A stretch of DNA of 51,892 nt from Kiloniellales bacterium (lineage in GTDB: Bacteria > Pseudomonadota > Alphaproteobacteria > Kiloniellales > JAKSBE01), in contig JASJBF010000009.1 in the NCBI GenBank assembly GCA_030066685.1, positions 1-51,892 of the forward strand. Direction: 5' to 3'. The notes under the pieces are model-generated. The model worked only from the letters and a program-made list of their open reading frames with translations. It searched no databases and had not been told where the DNA came from. Both the position numbers and the translations under genes were made by a program. Shown here piece after piece: positions 1-8,158 of this stretch. Every line of letters begins with the position of its first letter. Position 1 is the stretch's first letter.

Positions 1-130
1 GACGGGAAGCCGAGGCGCAGGCCCGCCGGGAGGAGGAGCTGGCACGGCAGGAAGCGCAGCGTGCAGCAGAGGAACAGGCCCGTCGTGAGACGGAAGCCCG
101 GCAGCAGGCGGAGGAACAGGCGCGCCGGGA
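1..130 (+). repeat. 130-bp perfect direct repeat, copy 1 (coiled-coil coding DNA)
   Basis: Bases 1-130 match 7495-7624 base for base, including third codon positions, and are read in the same relative frame in both genes. The identity stops at 131/7625, where the two genes diverge. It may extend further left, outside the window. Confidence 0.93.
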
Positions 131-1151
131 GGAGGCGCGCCGGGAGGAGGCTCGGCGGGAGGCGGAGCAGGCAAGGCGGGAGGCGGAGGAAAGGAAAAGG
201 CGGGAAGCGCAGGCGGCACCTCCGGCGGTGGCGCGCATCGAGCCCGAGACGCCGAGGCCGAGGACGAAACCGCAGTCTCCGCCGGCGCTGGATCGTCGTC
301 CGCCGTCACTCACCATGAACCCCGCACCGGCCAATCCGCTTCAGACCGCTGCGCGGCCACTGGCGCCGGCCCTCCCTCTCACCCCCCCGAAGGACAGACC
401 CGCTCGGGCGTTCAAGCCCGGTGAGACCTTTAGTGACTGCGACCTCTGCCCGGAGATGGTCGTCCTGCCGCCCGGCAGGTTCAGAATGGGCAGCAGCCCC
501 GATCAGGGCGGCTACAATCGCTACGAGGGACCGGTTCACGAAGTGCAGATCGGACGGTCCTTCGCGATCGGCAGGTTCGAGGTCACCTTCGAGGAATGGG
601 ACGCCTGTGTCGCAGACGGCGGCTGCGCGCATCGGCCGAAGGATTCCGGCTGGGGCCGGGGCAGGCGGCCGGTGGTCGATGTGTCCTGGGAGCATGCGCA
701 GGCCTATGTCGCCTGGTTGTCCGGAAGGACCGGCGCCGAGTACCGGCTGCCGTCGGAGGCCGAGTGGGAGTACGCGGCCGGGAGCGGACAGGGGACGACC
801 TACCCCTGGGGCAGCGAGCTGGTGCTCAACAAGGCGAACTGCTGGAAGTGCGGTAGCAACTGGGGCAACAAGCGGACCGCCCCGGTCGGCCGCTTTGAAC
901 CGAACCCCTTTGGTCTGCACGACGTGGCGGGTAATGTGTGGGAGTGGACCCAGGATTGCTGGAACAAGTCCTACGACGGCGCCCCGGGGGACGGGAGCTC
1001 CTGGGCGACGGGCAACTGCAACCTGCGGGTCCTGAAGGGCGGCGCGTGGATGACGGACCCCGACTCGATCCGGGTGGCCAACCGGAACAAGCAGAACACC
1101 CGCTTCAAGAAGGATTTCGTCGGCTTCAGGGTTGTGCGTGCGATCGACTAG
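1..1151 (+). CDS. FGE-sulfatase-like domain protein with coiled coil (5' partial; probable C-terminal half of a Ser/Thr kinase)
   Basis: The reading frame is open from base 3, so the gene begins outside the window. The first ~75 visible codons are a charged Glu/Arg/Ala/Gln coiled coil, followed by a Pro-rich linker. From about base 440 comes an FGE-sulfatase (SUMF1-type) domain with its usual landmarks: PPGRFRMGS, EVTFEEWDAC, RLPSEAEWEYAA, GNVWEWTQD and a closing GFRVVRAID. In true formylglycine-generating enzymes the segment after GG(S/A)W carries the two copper/catalytic cysteines. Here it reads GGAWMTDPDSIRVANR, without them, so this is more likely a ligand-binding or scaffold domain than an oxidase. 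In T6SS loci such domains are often fused to PpkA-type kinases. The coiled-coil DNA (1-130) is identical to 7495-7624 in the downstream kinase gene, which supports a kinase paralogue. The kinase domain itself is not seen. Confidence 0.8.
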   Translation, partial: REAEAQARREEELARQEAQRAAEEQARRETEARQQAEEQARREEARREEARREAEQARREAEERKRREAQAAPPAVARIEPETPRPRTKPQSPPALDRRPPSLTMNPAPANPLQTAARPLAPALPLTPPKDRPARAFKPGETFSDCDLCPEMVVLPPGRFRMGSSPDQGGYNRYEGPVHEVQIGRSFAIGRFEVTFEEWDACVADGGCAHRPKDSGWGRGRRPVVDVSWEHAQAYVAWLSGRTGAEYRLPSEAEWEYAAGSGQGTTYPWGSELVLNKANCWKCGSNWGNKRTAPVGRFEPNPFGLHDVAGNVWEWTQDCWNKSYDGAPGDGSSWATGNCNLRVLKGGAWMTDPDSIRVANRNKQNTRFKKDFVGFRVVRAID

Positions 1152-1252
1152 CTGGAGTGCAGGGTAGAGGGCCCGGAACGACGCCTGGAGGGCTTCGTCC
1201 CGCCGGTTCCGAGAGATCCGCAGGAGTTTCAGCAGGCCCTGGGGGAGGGCTG

Positions 1253-2713
1253 ATGACCAAGCGTTCTTGTTGGCCGGCTGTCGTGTCGATGCTGATGGCC
1301 GTCCTGATCTGGTCCGGGGCCCTGGCCGACGACTTCGCCGAGGGTCTCGCGGCCTATGACCGGGGCGACTACGGCGGCGCGATGGCGCTCTGGCTTCCCC
1401 TGGCCCGGGCGGGCAATGTCGACGCCCAGAACAACCTGGGCTGGATGTACGAGCACGGGCAGGGCGTGGACGCGGACCCTGCCAAGGCGCTCTACTGGTA
1501 CGGTCAGGCCGCGAAAGCCAGTCCGCTCGGCGAAAAGAACCTGGAAAGGCTTCGCGCCGCGGCGCAGGCGCAGCCTGACCCAGCGATGGAGGCGGCGCCG
1601 GGCGACCACGCTGCCCCGGCCTCCGCGGTCACCGGGTCCGGGGCCGCCCCGCGCGATCCGGCGGAAGAGGCCTTCCGTGAAGGCCTAGCGGCTTTCAACG
1701 CGGGCGACTTCCGGCAGGCCCGGGCGACGTGGGAGGACGCCGCGGCGCAAGGCCACGGCGAGGCGCAAGCCAATCTCGCCTGGCTCTACGAGACGGGCTT
1801 GGGCGGCGAGCGGGATCCGGATCGATCGGCCCAGTTGTATCGCCAGGCGGGAAAGGAAGTCCCGAACTCGCAGGAGGCCGTCCCGCGGCCCGCCGCGCGT
1901 CCACCCCGGCCACAGCCGGCCGGGGCGCAGGCCCGGGTCCCGATCGGCGACCCGCCGCAGGACGTCACCAAACCGGGAGGGTCGGGCTTCGACGACGGGC
2001 TGGCGGCCTACGACCGGGGCGACCACGCCGAGGCCTACAGGATCTGGCTGGCCCTGGCCGAGCGCGGCGTTCCCGACGCGCAGAACAACCTCGGCTGGCT
2101 GCTGGAGAACGGCCAAGGTGCCGACCGCGACCTCGAGGAAGCACTTCGCTGGTATCGGCTGGCGGCCGGCAGCGATCCACGCTGGCAAGAGAACGTCGAG
2201 CGCGTCGAGCGCGCCCTGGCCCGCGCTTCTCCCTCGGCCGGCCGCCCCGGGGACCAGGCGCCCCTCGGGACGAAGGAAGCCCCGGGGCCAGGGCTCTACA
2301 CCACCTTGTTCCAGCGCGCCATGAGCGCCTTCGAAGGCCGCGACTACGCAACGGCCCAGCCGCTGTTCGAGAGACTCGCGCAAGCGGGCTTCATCAAGGC
2401 CCAGACCAATCTCGGATTCCTCTATGCGAACGGGCTCGGAGTCGAGAGGGACGACGGCCTCGCACGCTACTGGTACCTCACCGCGGCCCGGCAGGGAGAA
2501 GTCTACGCCCAGAACAACCTGGCCACGATGCTGGCCTCCGGCCTGGGGGGTGAGATCGATTTCGTCGAGGCCTACAAGTGGTACAGTCTTTCTGCAGCGG
2601 AAGGCCACGCGGAGGCGGCGGCGAACAAGTCAGCCTTGGAAGCCCTGATGAAACCCGACGAAGTCGCGCAGGCGGAAGGCAGGATCAGAGCCTTCCGACG
2701 CGGCGCAGAGTGA
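1253..2713 (+). CDS. Exported Sel1-repeat protein
   Basis: This is a 486-residue protein starting at the ATG at 1253, where a Sec signal peptide begins (Lys/Arg, hydrophobic MLMAVLIWSGALA, cleavage near residue 26). The same frame is open further upstream, but that part looks non-coding. After the signal come several Sel1/TPR-like units of the form GLAAYDRGDY..A..LW..LA..G...AQNNLGW.Y..G.GV..D...A..WY, roughly at residues 28-90, 140-200, 245-305 and 345-460. They are separated by Pro/Ala-rich linkers. Sel1 repeats are helical protein-binding scaffolds. Some T6SS immunity proteins for lipase or phospholipase effectors are built of them, but nothing here proves that role. The stop codon overlaps the start of the next gene, so translation is probably coupled. 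Confidence 0.85.
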   Translation: MTKRSCWPAVVSMLMAVLIWSGALADDFAEGLAAYDRGDYGGAMALWLPLARAGNVDAQNNLGWMYEHGQGVDADPAKALYWYGQAAKASPLGEKNLERLRAAAQAQPDPAMEAAPGDHAAPASAVTGSGAAPRDPAEEAFREGLAAFNAGDFRQARATWEDAAAQGHGEAQANLAWLYETGLGGERDPDRSAQLYRQAGKEVPNSQEAVPRPAARPPRPQPAGAQARVPIGDPPQDVTKPGGSGFDDGLAAYDRGDHAEAYRIWLALAERGVPDAQNNLGWLLENGQGADRDLEEALRWYRLAAGSDPRWQENVERVERALARASPSAGRPGDQAPLGTKEAPGPGLYTTLFQRAMSAFEGRDYATAQPLFERLAQAGFIKAQTNLGFLYANGLGVERDDGLARYWYLTAARQGEVYAQNNLATMLASGLGGEIDFVEAYKWYSLSAAEGHAEAAANKSALEALMKPDEVAQAEGRIRAFRRGAE

Positions 2714-3600
2714 TGCGGACCAGGCCTAAGAGGGCGGCCTTGCGCGGCCTCCTCGCGTGTCTTTTCTGCGCTCTTGCCATCGACGCAAGCCTTGCCGAGA
2801 CCGGCACGGGGGCGAAGCCGGGCGCCGCCGCGGTCGAGATGACCTGGCGCGCGGCCCGCGTCGGCTTGCCCAACGGCATCGCCGGCGACTTCGCGGTGAT
2901 CGGCAGGATGGACGAGGCGCGCGTCGGGGCGGCCTGGAGGACGGCCCGCGCCGCCTCGAAGGTGCCGATGGTCGTGCTTCTCCACGGCTGCTCGGGGATC
3001 ATGAATGAAGAGGACAACTTCCTCTATCTGCTGACCCTGGAAGGCTACGCGGTCGTGATGCCCGACAGCTTCAAGCGGCGCGGGCGGCGGGCCCTCTGCG
3101 ACGTCGAAGGGAAGTCCGCGCGGATCGATCCGCAGGTCTACGCCTACCGGCTCGAGGAGCTGGAATTCGCCCTGCGGCAGGTCGGCGCATTGACGTGGGT
3201 GGATCGCCGGCGGATCTACCTCATAGGCTTCAGCGAGGGGGGTGTCGCCGTCGCCAAATACCAGGGCAGCGCGGCCGCCGGCCTGGTGATCGTCGGCTGG
3301 CACTGCCAGGGCGACGGGGTGCTCCATGGCCTGAGATCGCCGGAAAGCACCCCGGTCCTGGCCCTGATCATGGAGAACGACCCCTGGTACGGCGCCTTTC
3401 GCGGCCGGCATTGCGGCCAGGTGTTCGGCAAGCGCCGCGGCTCGAAGTCGATCACTTTGGCCGGCAACGGACACGCCGTATTGAGCGGGTCGGGGGTCGA
3501 GGCCTCGCGGGCGGCGAAGCAGGCGATCCTCGGATTCCTGAGGGACACGGCGACAGCACGCTTGGCTCCGGCCACAGATGGCCTCGAGGGATCAAAATGA
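2713..3600 (+). CDS. Exported alpha/beta-hydrolase, dienelactone hydrolase-like
   Basis: This 295-residue protein has an N-terminal Sec signal (LLACLFCALAIDASLA). The alpha/beta-hydrolase landmarks are an HGCSG oxyanion-hole motif (91-95), a GFSEGG nucleophile elbow with Ser174, an acid candidate at Asp223 (ENDPW) and a GNGH motif with His254. Spacing and order fit the dienelactone hydrolase family, which cleaves ester or lactone bonds. The substrate is unknown. The ATG at 2713 overlaps the previous stop (TGATG), and the next gene overlaps its own stop (ATGA), so it sits in a coupled trio between two Sel1-repeat proteins. The signal peptide implies a periplasmic enzyme rather than a T6SS-delivered cytoplasmic cargo, unless it is loaded another way. 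Confidence 0.83.
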   Translation: MRTRPKRAALRGLLACLFCALAIDASLAETGTGAKPGAAAVEMTWRAARVGLPNGIAGDFAVIGRMDEARVGAAWRTARAASKVPMVVLLHGCSGIMNEEDNFLYLLTLEGYAVVMPDSFKRRGRRALCDVEGKSARIDPQVYAYRLEELEFALRQVGALTWVDRRRIYLIGFSEGGVAVAKYQGSAAAGLVIVGWHCQGDGVLHGLRSPESTPVLALIMENDPWYGAFRGRHCGQVFGKRRGSKSITLAGNGHAVLSGSGVEASRAAKQAILGFLRDTATARLAPATDGLEGSK

Positions 3601-4565
3601 AGAAGCTCCTTTCGGTCTCCCTCTGCCTTGCCGCAGGCATGATGGCTTCGCTGACCGGCGCCAGGGCGGCACCGTCCTCGGAGTGCGACCGCCTGGGCGC
3701 AAATCCCGATGATCCCAGCCGCGTGTCGCCGGGCGTCTACTGGTCGGTTCTCGACGGCAACGCCGCCGAGGCGGCTTGCCGCCGGGCGCTTGAGCAGGAC
3801 CCCACTGAAGTTCGTTTCGTCTACCAGTACGGTCGGGCGCTTGCGAGGCTCGACCGCAACGACGAAGCCATCGCTTATCTGTCCCAAGCGGCCGAAGCGG
3901 GATATCTCATCGCCTACACGACCCTGGGTGCCATATTCCACTTCGTGACCTTGGACTATGCCGAGGCGGCAAGCTGGTATCGGCAAGGAGCGGAGCTCGG
4001 ATCGCCGTCGGCCCAGGTGCTTCTGGGTGACCTTTATCGAAGGGGTCGCGGGATAGAGAAGGACCCGAAGGCGGCTCTCGCCTGGTATCGCAAGGCGGCG
4101 GATGGAGGCTATCCGCTTGCCTACAGCAAGATCGGAGAGCTCTACGAACGCGGCATCGGGCTGTCGAAGGATGCGCGCAGCGCCGCGGCCTGGTACCGCC
4201 GCGGGGCGGAGCAGGACCTGCCGCGGGCCCAGCATGCCCTGGGCCTGCTCTATCTCGCCGGAAAGGGGGTGCCGAAGGACGAGGAGCAGGCCGCCGACTG
4301 GCTGCAACGCGCGGCCGACCAGGGATTCGGCAACGCGCAGCTGGCCTTGGCGGAACTCCTGGCCTCCCGGGCTGGGCCGGGAGACCTCAAGATGGCCTAC
4401 TTCTGGTACACGATCGCGTCCAGGCACCGCTCCGAGAAGGTCAGCGCCGCGGGTCAGGCGGGCAGGATGGACCTGAGATCCGGCCTGACGTCTCAAGAGC
4501 GCAAAGAGGTGCGCGCCTTGGCCGCCAAATGGCGGCAAAAGCTGATCTTACCGCCCATGCAATAG
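3597..4565 (+). CDS. Exported Sel1-repeat protein
   Basis: This 322-residue protein starts at the ATG that overlaps the hydrolase stop codon. It begins with a signal peptide (MKKLLSVSLCLAAGMMASLTGARA). A TPR-like N-terminal part (AACRRALEQDPTEVRFVYQY) is followed by about five Sel1 units from residue ~85 to 290, with repeated WYR.GAE.G...A....LG.LY..G.G...D...A. It resembles the Sel1 protein two genes upstream in composition but is not a close copy. It is probably a periplasmic binding scaffold expressed with the hydrolase. Confidence 0.85.
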   Translation: MKKLLSVSLCLAAGMMASLTGARAAPSSECDRLGANPDDPSRVSPGVYWSVLDGNAAEAACRRALEQDPTEVRFVYQYGRALARLDRNDEAIAYLSQAAEAGYLIAYTTLGAIFHFVTLDYAEAASWYRQGAELGSPSAQVLLGDLYRRGRGIEKDPKAALAWYRKAADGGYPLAYSKIGELYERGIGLSKDARSAAAWYRRGAEQDLPRAQHALGLLYLAGKGVPKDEEQAADWLQRAADQGFGNAQLALAELLASRAGPGDLKMAYFWYTIASRHRSEKVSAAGQAGRMDLRSGLTSQERKEVRALAAKWRQKLILPPMQ

Positions 4566-4680
4566 TCGATCACCGGCCGGGTCGAACTGCCTTCGAGCAG
4601 ACACCCCGGCGCGCGCATCGACCGGCGCCGACAGCCTGATCTTACCCACCGGGGCTTTGCGCTTCGGAAGCTTGCTTGCG

Positions 4681-4704
4681 ACGGCCCGATGCCGTCAGGG
4701 CCGT
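4681..4704 (-). terminator. Possible hairpin after the EF-hand lipoprotein gene
   Basis: ACGGCCC (4681-4687) and GGGCCGT (4698-4704) form a 7-bp perfect stem with a 10-base loop just downstream of the minus-strand stop at 4706. It lies between two convergent genes. No U-run follows on either strand, so it is a weak terminator candidate at best. Confidence 0.3.
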
Positions 4705-4705
4705 C

Positions 4706-5506
4706 TTACCAGGGGCCGCCGTCGTCGCCCCCGTCGTCGCCACCGTCCGAACCGCCGGCACCGCCGCTGCCGCCGCCGGCACCGGCATCGCCTCCGCCGC
4801 CGCCGCCGCCGTCGCCGCCACCACCATCGCTACCGCCGCGATAGGTGTCGTCGTATCCGGTGGCCGCAGAGCCAGCACCGAGACCGGCCGAGCGCAGGGA
4901 CGCATCCAGACGCGCCCTGAGATCGAGCGCGGCCTCGACGACCGGATCCGGGTCGGTGCCGACCTGGTCTTGGTCCGGCACGTCGAGGACCCGCCGGACG
5001 AGCCTTTGGTCGGCGTCGCTCAGAGTTGTGCCGGCGGCGGGAAGCGGATCCGGGATGCCGCGGCTGATCTGAGCGACCCTTGGGAAGTAGGCCAGCGAGT
5101 CGGCGGAATAGAACTTCAATGTGACCCGTTCGGCGGCGCGCACCATCCAGGCATGCGTGAACTCGCTGGGCGCGATGATGCCGTCGCCGTTGGAGTCGTA
5201 GTCCTCGACCCATTCCAGGTCGTCGCTCAGATCGGAGACATTGACGGGATAGATCGGAAGTCCCTCGGCATCGAGCGGCAGGTTCCGCTGTCCGCCGATG
5301 GCATCCAGGTAGGTGGTCAGTCTGCCGTCCGGCTCGATGAGGACGTATCTTTCGATCGCCACGACCTCGACGTCCTCCTCGACAAAAGCTTGCGAAGAGG
5401 CGCTGTCGTGGGAGCTAAACTGGGAACAGCTGGTCAGTGCCAAGCCGGCAAGGACGACGCCTGACTGGCCAAACGCGATCCAGCGCGCAACACGCGGTCT
5501 TTTCAT
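4706..5506 (-). CDS. EF-hand lipoprotein with Gly/Asp-rich tail
   Basis: This is a 266-residue predicted lipoprotein. The start at 5506 (MKRPRV) is preferred because a G-rich ribosome site (GGGGGG) lies just upstream; a start at 5527 is also possible. The signal peptide ends in LALTSC, giving lipid-modified Cys27. Residues 104-115 form one canonical calcium-binding EF-hand loop (D-S-N-G-D-G-I-I-A-P-S-E) with ligands at positions 1, 3, 5 and 12. The last ~45 residues are nearly all Gly, Asp, Ala and Ser and end in GGPW. The remaining middle part is not recognised. Its position on the opposite strand between accessory modules gives no direct functional clue; it could be an envelope calcium-binding protein. 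Confidence 0.75.
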   Translation of the reverse strand: MKRPRVARWIAFGQSGVVLAGLALTSCSQFSSHDSASSQAFVEEDVEVVAIERYVLIEPDGRLTTYLDAIGGQRNLPLDAEGLPIYPVNVSDLSDDLEWVEDYDSNGDGIIAPSEFTHAWMVRAAERVTLKFYSADSLAYFPRVAQISRGIPDPLPAAGTTLSDADQRLVRRVLDVPDQDQVGTDPDPVVEAALDLRARLDASLRSAGLGAGSAATGYDDTYRGGSDGGGGDGGGGGGGDAGAGGGSGGAGGSDGGDDGGDDGGPW

Positions 5507-6083
5507 CGTTTCCCCCCGAATTTTCATCTAGAGATGAGTGGCTTGCAAAGCGGTGTCGCTCGCTCGCTCTCCCTTGAACGACGGCAAAACCGAAACGAGG
5601 CGAAACCGTCTTTCGCACCTCACCTGAAAGTATACAGGAATGCGCTGTGTCAGGCCATGAGACCATCGGTTTAACCTCGGACTTGCGCCCTTCGTGATAC
5701 TGCCGTTTGCCGGTCTTCGCCGGGCAGAAACGACCACGCAATGGCTCGGCGTCGCCTTCGGTGGAGCCGGTCGATGGTCCCCTCGCAATCGGAAGAGCCA
5801 TTTCACGGCACCCCTTGCGGCGACGCGATCGCGGATCGCTCTTGCTGCGAGGTCCGGGCCGCAGGCAGAGGCCTGTCCGAGCCTCGCTCCGACAGACACC
5901 GCTTCACCGGATGATCGTAGCGTTCAGTTTCTCGCCGGCCTGTGCTAATTCTCACGCCAGCCGCTCGGCCCACTCTGGAAGATCTTGACCGGAGATCCAT
6001 TGGATCCGGAAAAAGGCCCTTTGTGTGGGCCGTTCGGGGCCCGGCGACGCACGCGCTTTGGAGGCCGTCGCGCAGTCGAAGCC
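5507..6083. other. 577-bp divergent intergenic region
   Basis: This region lies between the minus-strand EF-hand lipoprotein and the plus-strand kinase. Short open frames exist on both strands but have no ribosome site or recognisable product. It is less GC-rich around 5560-5720 and should hold promoters for both genes, but I cannot assign clear -35/-10 pairs. Confidence 0.5.
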
Positions 6084-8087
6084 ATGGTTGAAGCCTATCA
6101 TCTGAACGCGCTGCCGCCTGGGACGATGCTCCAGGAGTACGAGGTCCTTCGTGTTCTGGGCGAGGGCGGCTTCGGGATTGTGTACCTGACGAAGGGTCGC
6201 TACCTGGACGATCTGGTTGCGATCAAGGAGTACCTGCCGGCGCAGCTTGCGACGCGTGTGGACGGGACGACGATCACGCCGACGTCGTCGGCGAACCAGG
6301 AGTTTTTCAGCTGGGGGCGTCAGAAGTTCCTGGAGGAGGCGCGGATGCTCTCGCAGCTGAGCAGCCCGCGGCCGCATCCGAACATCGTCGCGGTGCGGCG
6401 CTTCTTCGAGCTTCACGGGACCGCCTACCTGGTGATGGACTACGAGCAGGGGGAGGCGCTGTCGGTTCTTCTGGAGCGCGAGGGCTGCCTGGAGGAGGCG
6501 CATCTTGCAGCGCTGACCGAGGCGCTGCTGGACGGTCTTGAGACGGTGCACGCAGCCGGGATCACGCACCGGGACATCAAGCCGAGCAACATCCTGGTGC
6601 GGGCGGACGGGACGCCGGTTCTGCTGGACTTCGGGGCGGCGCGTCTGGCGCTGGGGGAGCGGACGCAGTCGAGCTTCAACGCGGTGTCTCCGGCCTATGC
6701 GGCGCCGGAGCAGCTGATGGGCTCGGAGAAGGTTGGTCCCTGGACCGACCTCTACGGGCTGGGGGCGACGCTCTACCGTGCGGCGACGGGTCGTCTGCCG
6801 CAGCCAGCGGTGGAGCGTCTTGTGGAGGAGGGCCATCTTCCGGCTTCGGAGCTGGCGGGAGCGGGCTACACGGCGGGTCTGTTGCGGGCGATCGACGCGG
6901 CGCTGGCGCTGCGTGCGGAGGATCGGCCGCAGTCGGTCTCGCAGTGGCGGGCCCTGATGGCGGCGCCGGGTGTATCGGCGAGCGAGCGCACGGTGGTGCT
7001 GGGGGCGGGCGCCCCGGCGGCGGGCCCGGGTCCGGTGTCGGGGGGTGAAGGCGGGACCGCGGTGCCGCGGCGGCGCACGCTGGCGGCGGCCTTGGGGATC
7101 GGCGCCTTGGTGGTGGCGCTGGGCGCGGCGCTCGGCGCCTACCAGTTCGGAGGCTGGGGCGCGGGCGAGCCACCCCAGGCCGAGGAGCAGGAGACGCCGG
7201 CGGCCCGGCAGGCCGCGCAGGAGGCGGAGCGGCAGGCGCAGGAACAGGCCCGCCTGGCGGCGGACCGTGCCCGCTGGGAGGCGGAGGCCCGGCGGCAAGC
7301 CGAGGCCCAGCGGCAAGCCGAGGAGCGCGCCCGCCTTGAGGAAGCCCAGCGCCGGGCGCAGGAGCAGGCCCGCCGGGAGGCGGAGGCCCGGCGACAGGCC
7401 GAGGCCCAGCGCGAGGCGGAGGAAGAGGCCCGGCGACGAGCCGAGGAGCAGGCGCGTCTGGAGGAAGCCCAGCGGCAAGCGGAAGAGCAGGCTCGACGGG
7501 AAGCCGAGGCGCAGGCCCGCCGGGAGGAGGAGCTGGCACGGCAGGAAGCGCAGCGTGCAGCAGAGGAACAGGCCCGTCGTGAGACGGAAGCCCGGCAGCA
7601 GGCGGAGGAACAGGCGCGCCGGGATGCGGCGGCGGCGGCGGCGCGGCTGAAGGCGAAGGAGCAGCTCCGCCTCGCGGCCCAAGAGGAGGCCCAGCGCTAC
7701 GCCGAGGCCCAGCAGCCGGAGGCGACGCAAGAGAGGGCAGAGCCGGGCGAAAACGCAGCGCAGGAGGCACGGCTTCGGGCGGAAGCCGCAGAAGCGGACA
7801 TTGAGCGCCGGATCGCAGAACTGCGGACCTATGTGGAACAGAACAGGACGATGGCCGAACGCCAGTTCAAAGCCTTCGTCGCCGAGGGGAAGGTGCTCGA
7901 ATTCAGAGAGCGCTTCGGCCGGGTCCTTTCCTTCGGCGATATCGTCTTCGAGAACTCCGAGTACCGTTTGGACGTGCATTACACCTACTGCCGGACCGAG
8001 CGCGGCGGCTGCCAGACGACCTCACGACAGTCGCGTTTCGCGGTCCGCCTGGAAGACGGCAAACTGCTGTTTCGGACCATCCTCTGA
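6084..8087 (+). CDS. Membrane Ser/Thr protein kinase with coiled coil and unique C-terminal domain (PpkA/Stk-like)
   Basis: This is a 667-residue protein. The ATG at 6084 is preferred because the kinase fold starts at once (LPPGTMLQEYEVLRVLGEGGFG); the frame is open from a TTG at 5985. Kinase landmarks are a Gly-rich loop (26-31), Lys48 in VAIK, HRDIKPSN with Asp164, DFG at 182-184 and APEQ at 207-210. One membrane segment (~332-353) follows. Residues ~365-590 are a Glu/Ala/Arg/Gln coiled coil. The final ~70 residues form a compact beta-rich-looking domain with two cysteines (YCRTERGGCQ) that I do not recognise. It should phosphorylate T6SS regulators from the inner membrane, with the coiled coil and tail in the periplasm. 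Its coiled-coil DNA is partly identical to the start of the window. Confidence 0.9.
   Translation: MVEAYHLNALPPGTMLQEYEVLRVLGEGGFGIVYLTKGRYLDDLVAIKEYLPAQLATRVDGTTITPTSSANQEFFSWGRQKFLEEARMLSQLSSPRPHPNIVAVRRFFELHGTAYLVMDYEQGEALSVLLEREGCLEEAHLAALTEALLDGLETVHAAGITHRDIKPSNILVRADGTPVLLDFGAARLALGERTQSSFNAVSPAYAAPEQLMGSEKVGPWTDLYGLGATLYRAATGRLPQPAVERLVEEGHLPASELAGAGYTAGLLRAIDAALALRAEDRPQSVSQWRALMAAPGVSASERTVVLGAGAPAAGPGPVSGGEGGTAVPRRRTLAAALGIGALVVALGAALGAYQFGGWGAGEPPQAEEQETPAARQAAQEAERQAQEQARLAADRARWEAEARRQAEAQRQAEERARLEEAQRRAQEQARREAEARRQAEAQREAEEEARRRAEEQARLEEAQRQAEEQARREAEAQARREEELARQEAQRAAEEQARRETEARQQAEEQARRDAAAAAARLKAKEQLRLAAQEEAQRYAEAQQPEATQERAEPGENAAQEARLRAEAAEADIERRIAELRTYVEQNRTMAERQFKAFVAEGKVLEFRERFGRVLSFGDIVFENSEYRLDVHYTYCRTERGGCQTTSRQSRFAVRLEDGKLLFRTIL
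7495..7624 (+). repeat. 130-bp perfect direct repeat, copy 2
   Basis: This stretch is identical to window bases 1-130 and lies inside the kinase coiled coil. The two copies are in direct orientation about 7.5 kb apart, with a hydrolase/Sel1 operon, an EF-hand lipoprotein and most of the kinase gene between them. Confidence 0.93.
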
Positions 8088-8158
8088 CGCCAGCGTCGGC
8101 CCGCCGCGCGAGGCGGAACTGACGGACATTCGAGCAAACCCGGTCAAATGAGTTTTTG

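Noticed and set aside
4706-4850. RTX-type calcium repeats in the Gly/Asp-rich lipoprotein tail
   Set aside because: The tail lacks the regular nonapeptide spacing (GGxGxDxUx); it is only low-complexity Gly/Asp.
5462-5527. Earlier start (5527) for the EF-hand lipoprotein
   Set aside because: The seven extra residues weaken the signal peptide, and the G-rich ribosome site fits the start at 5506 better.
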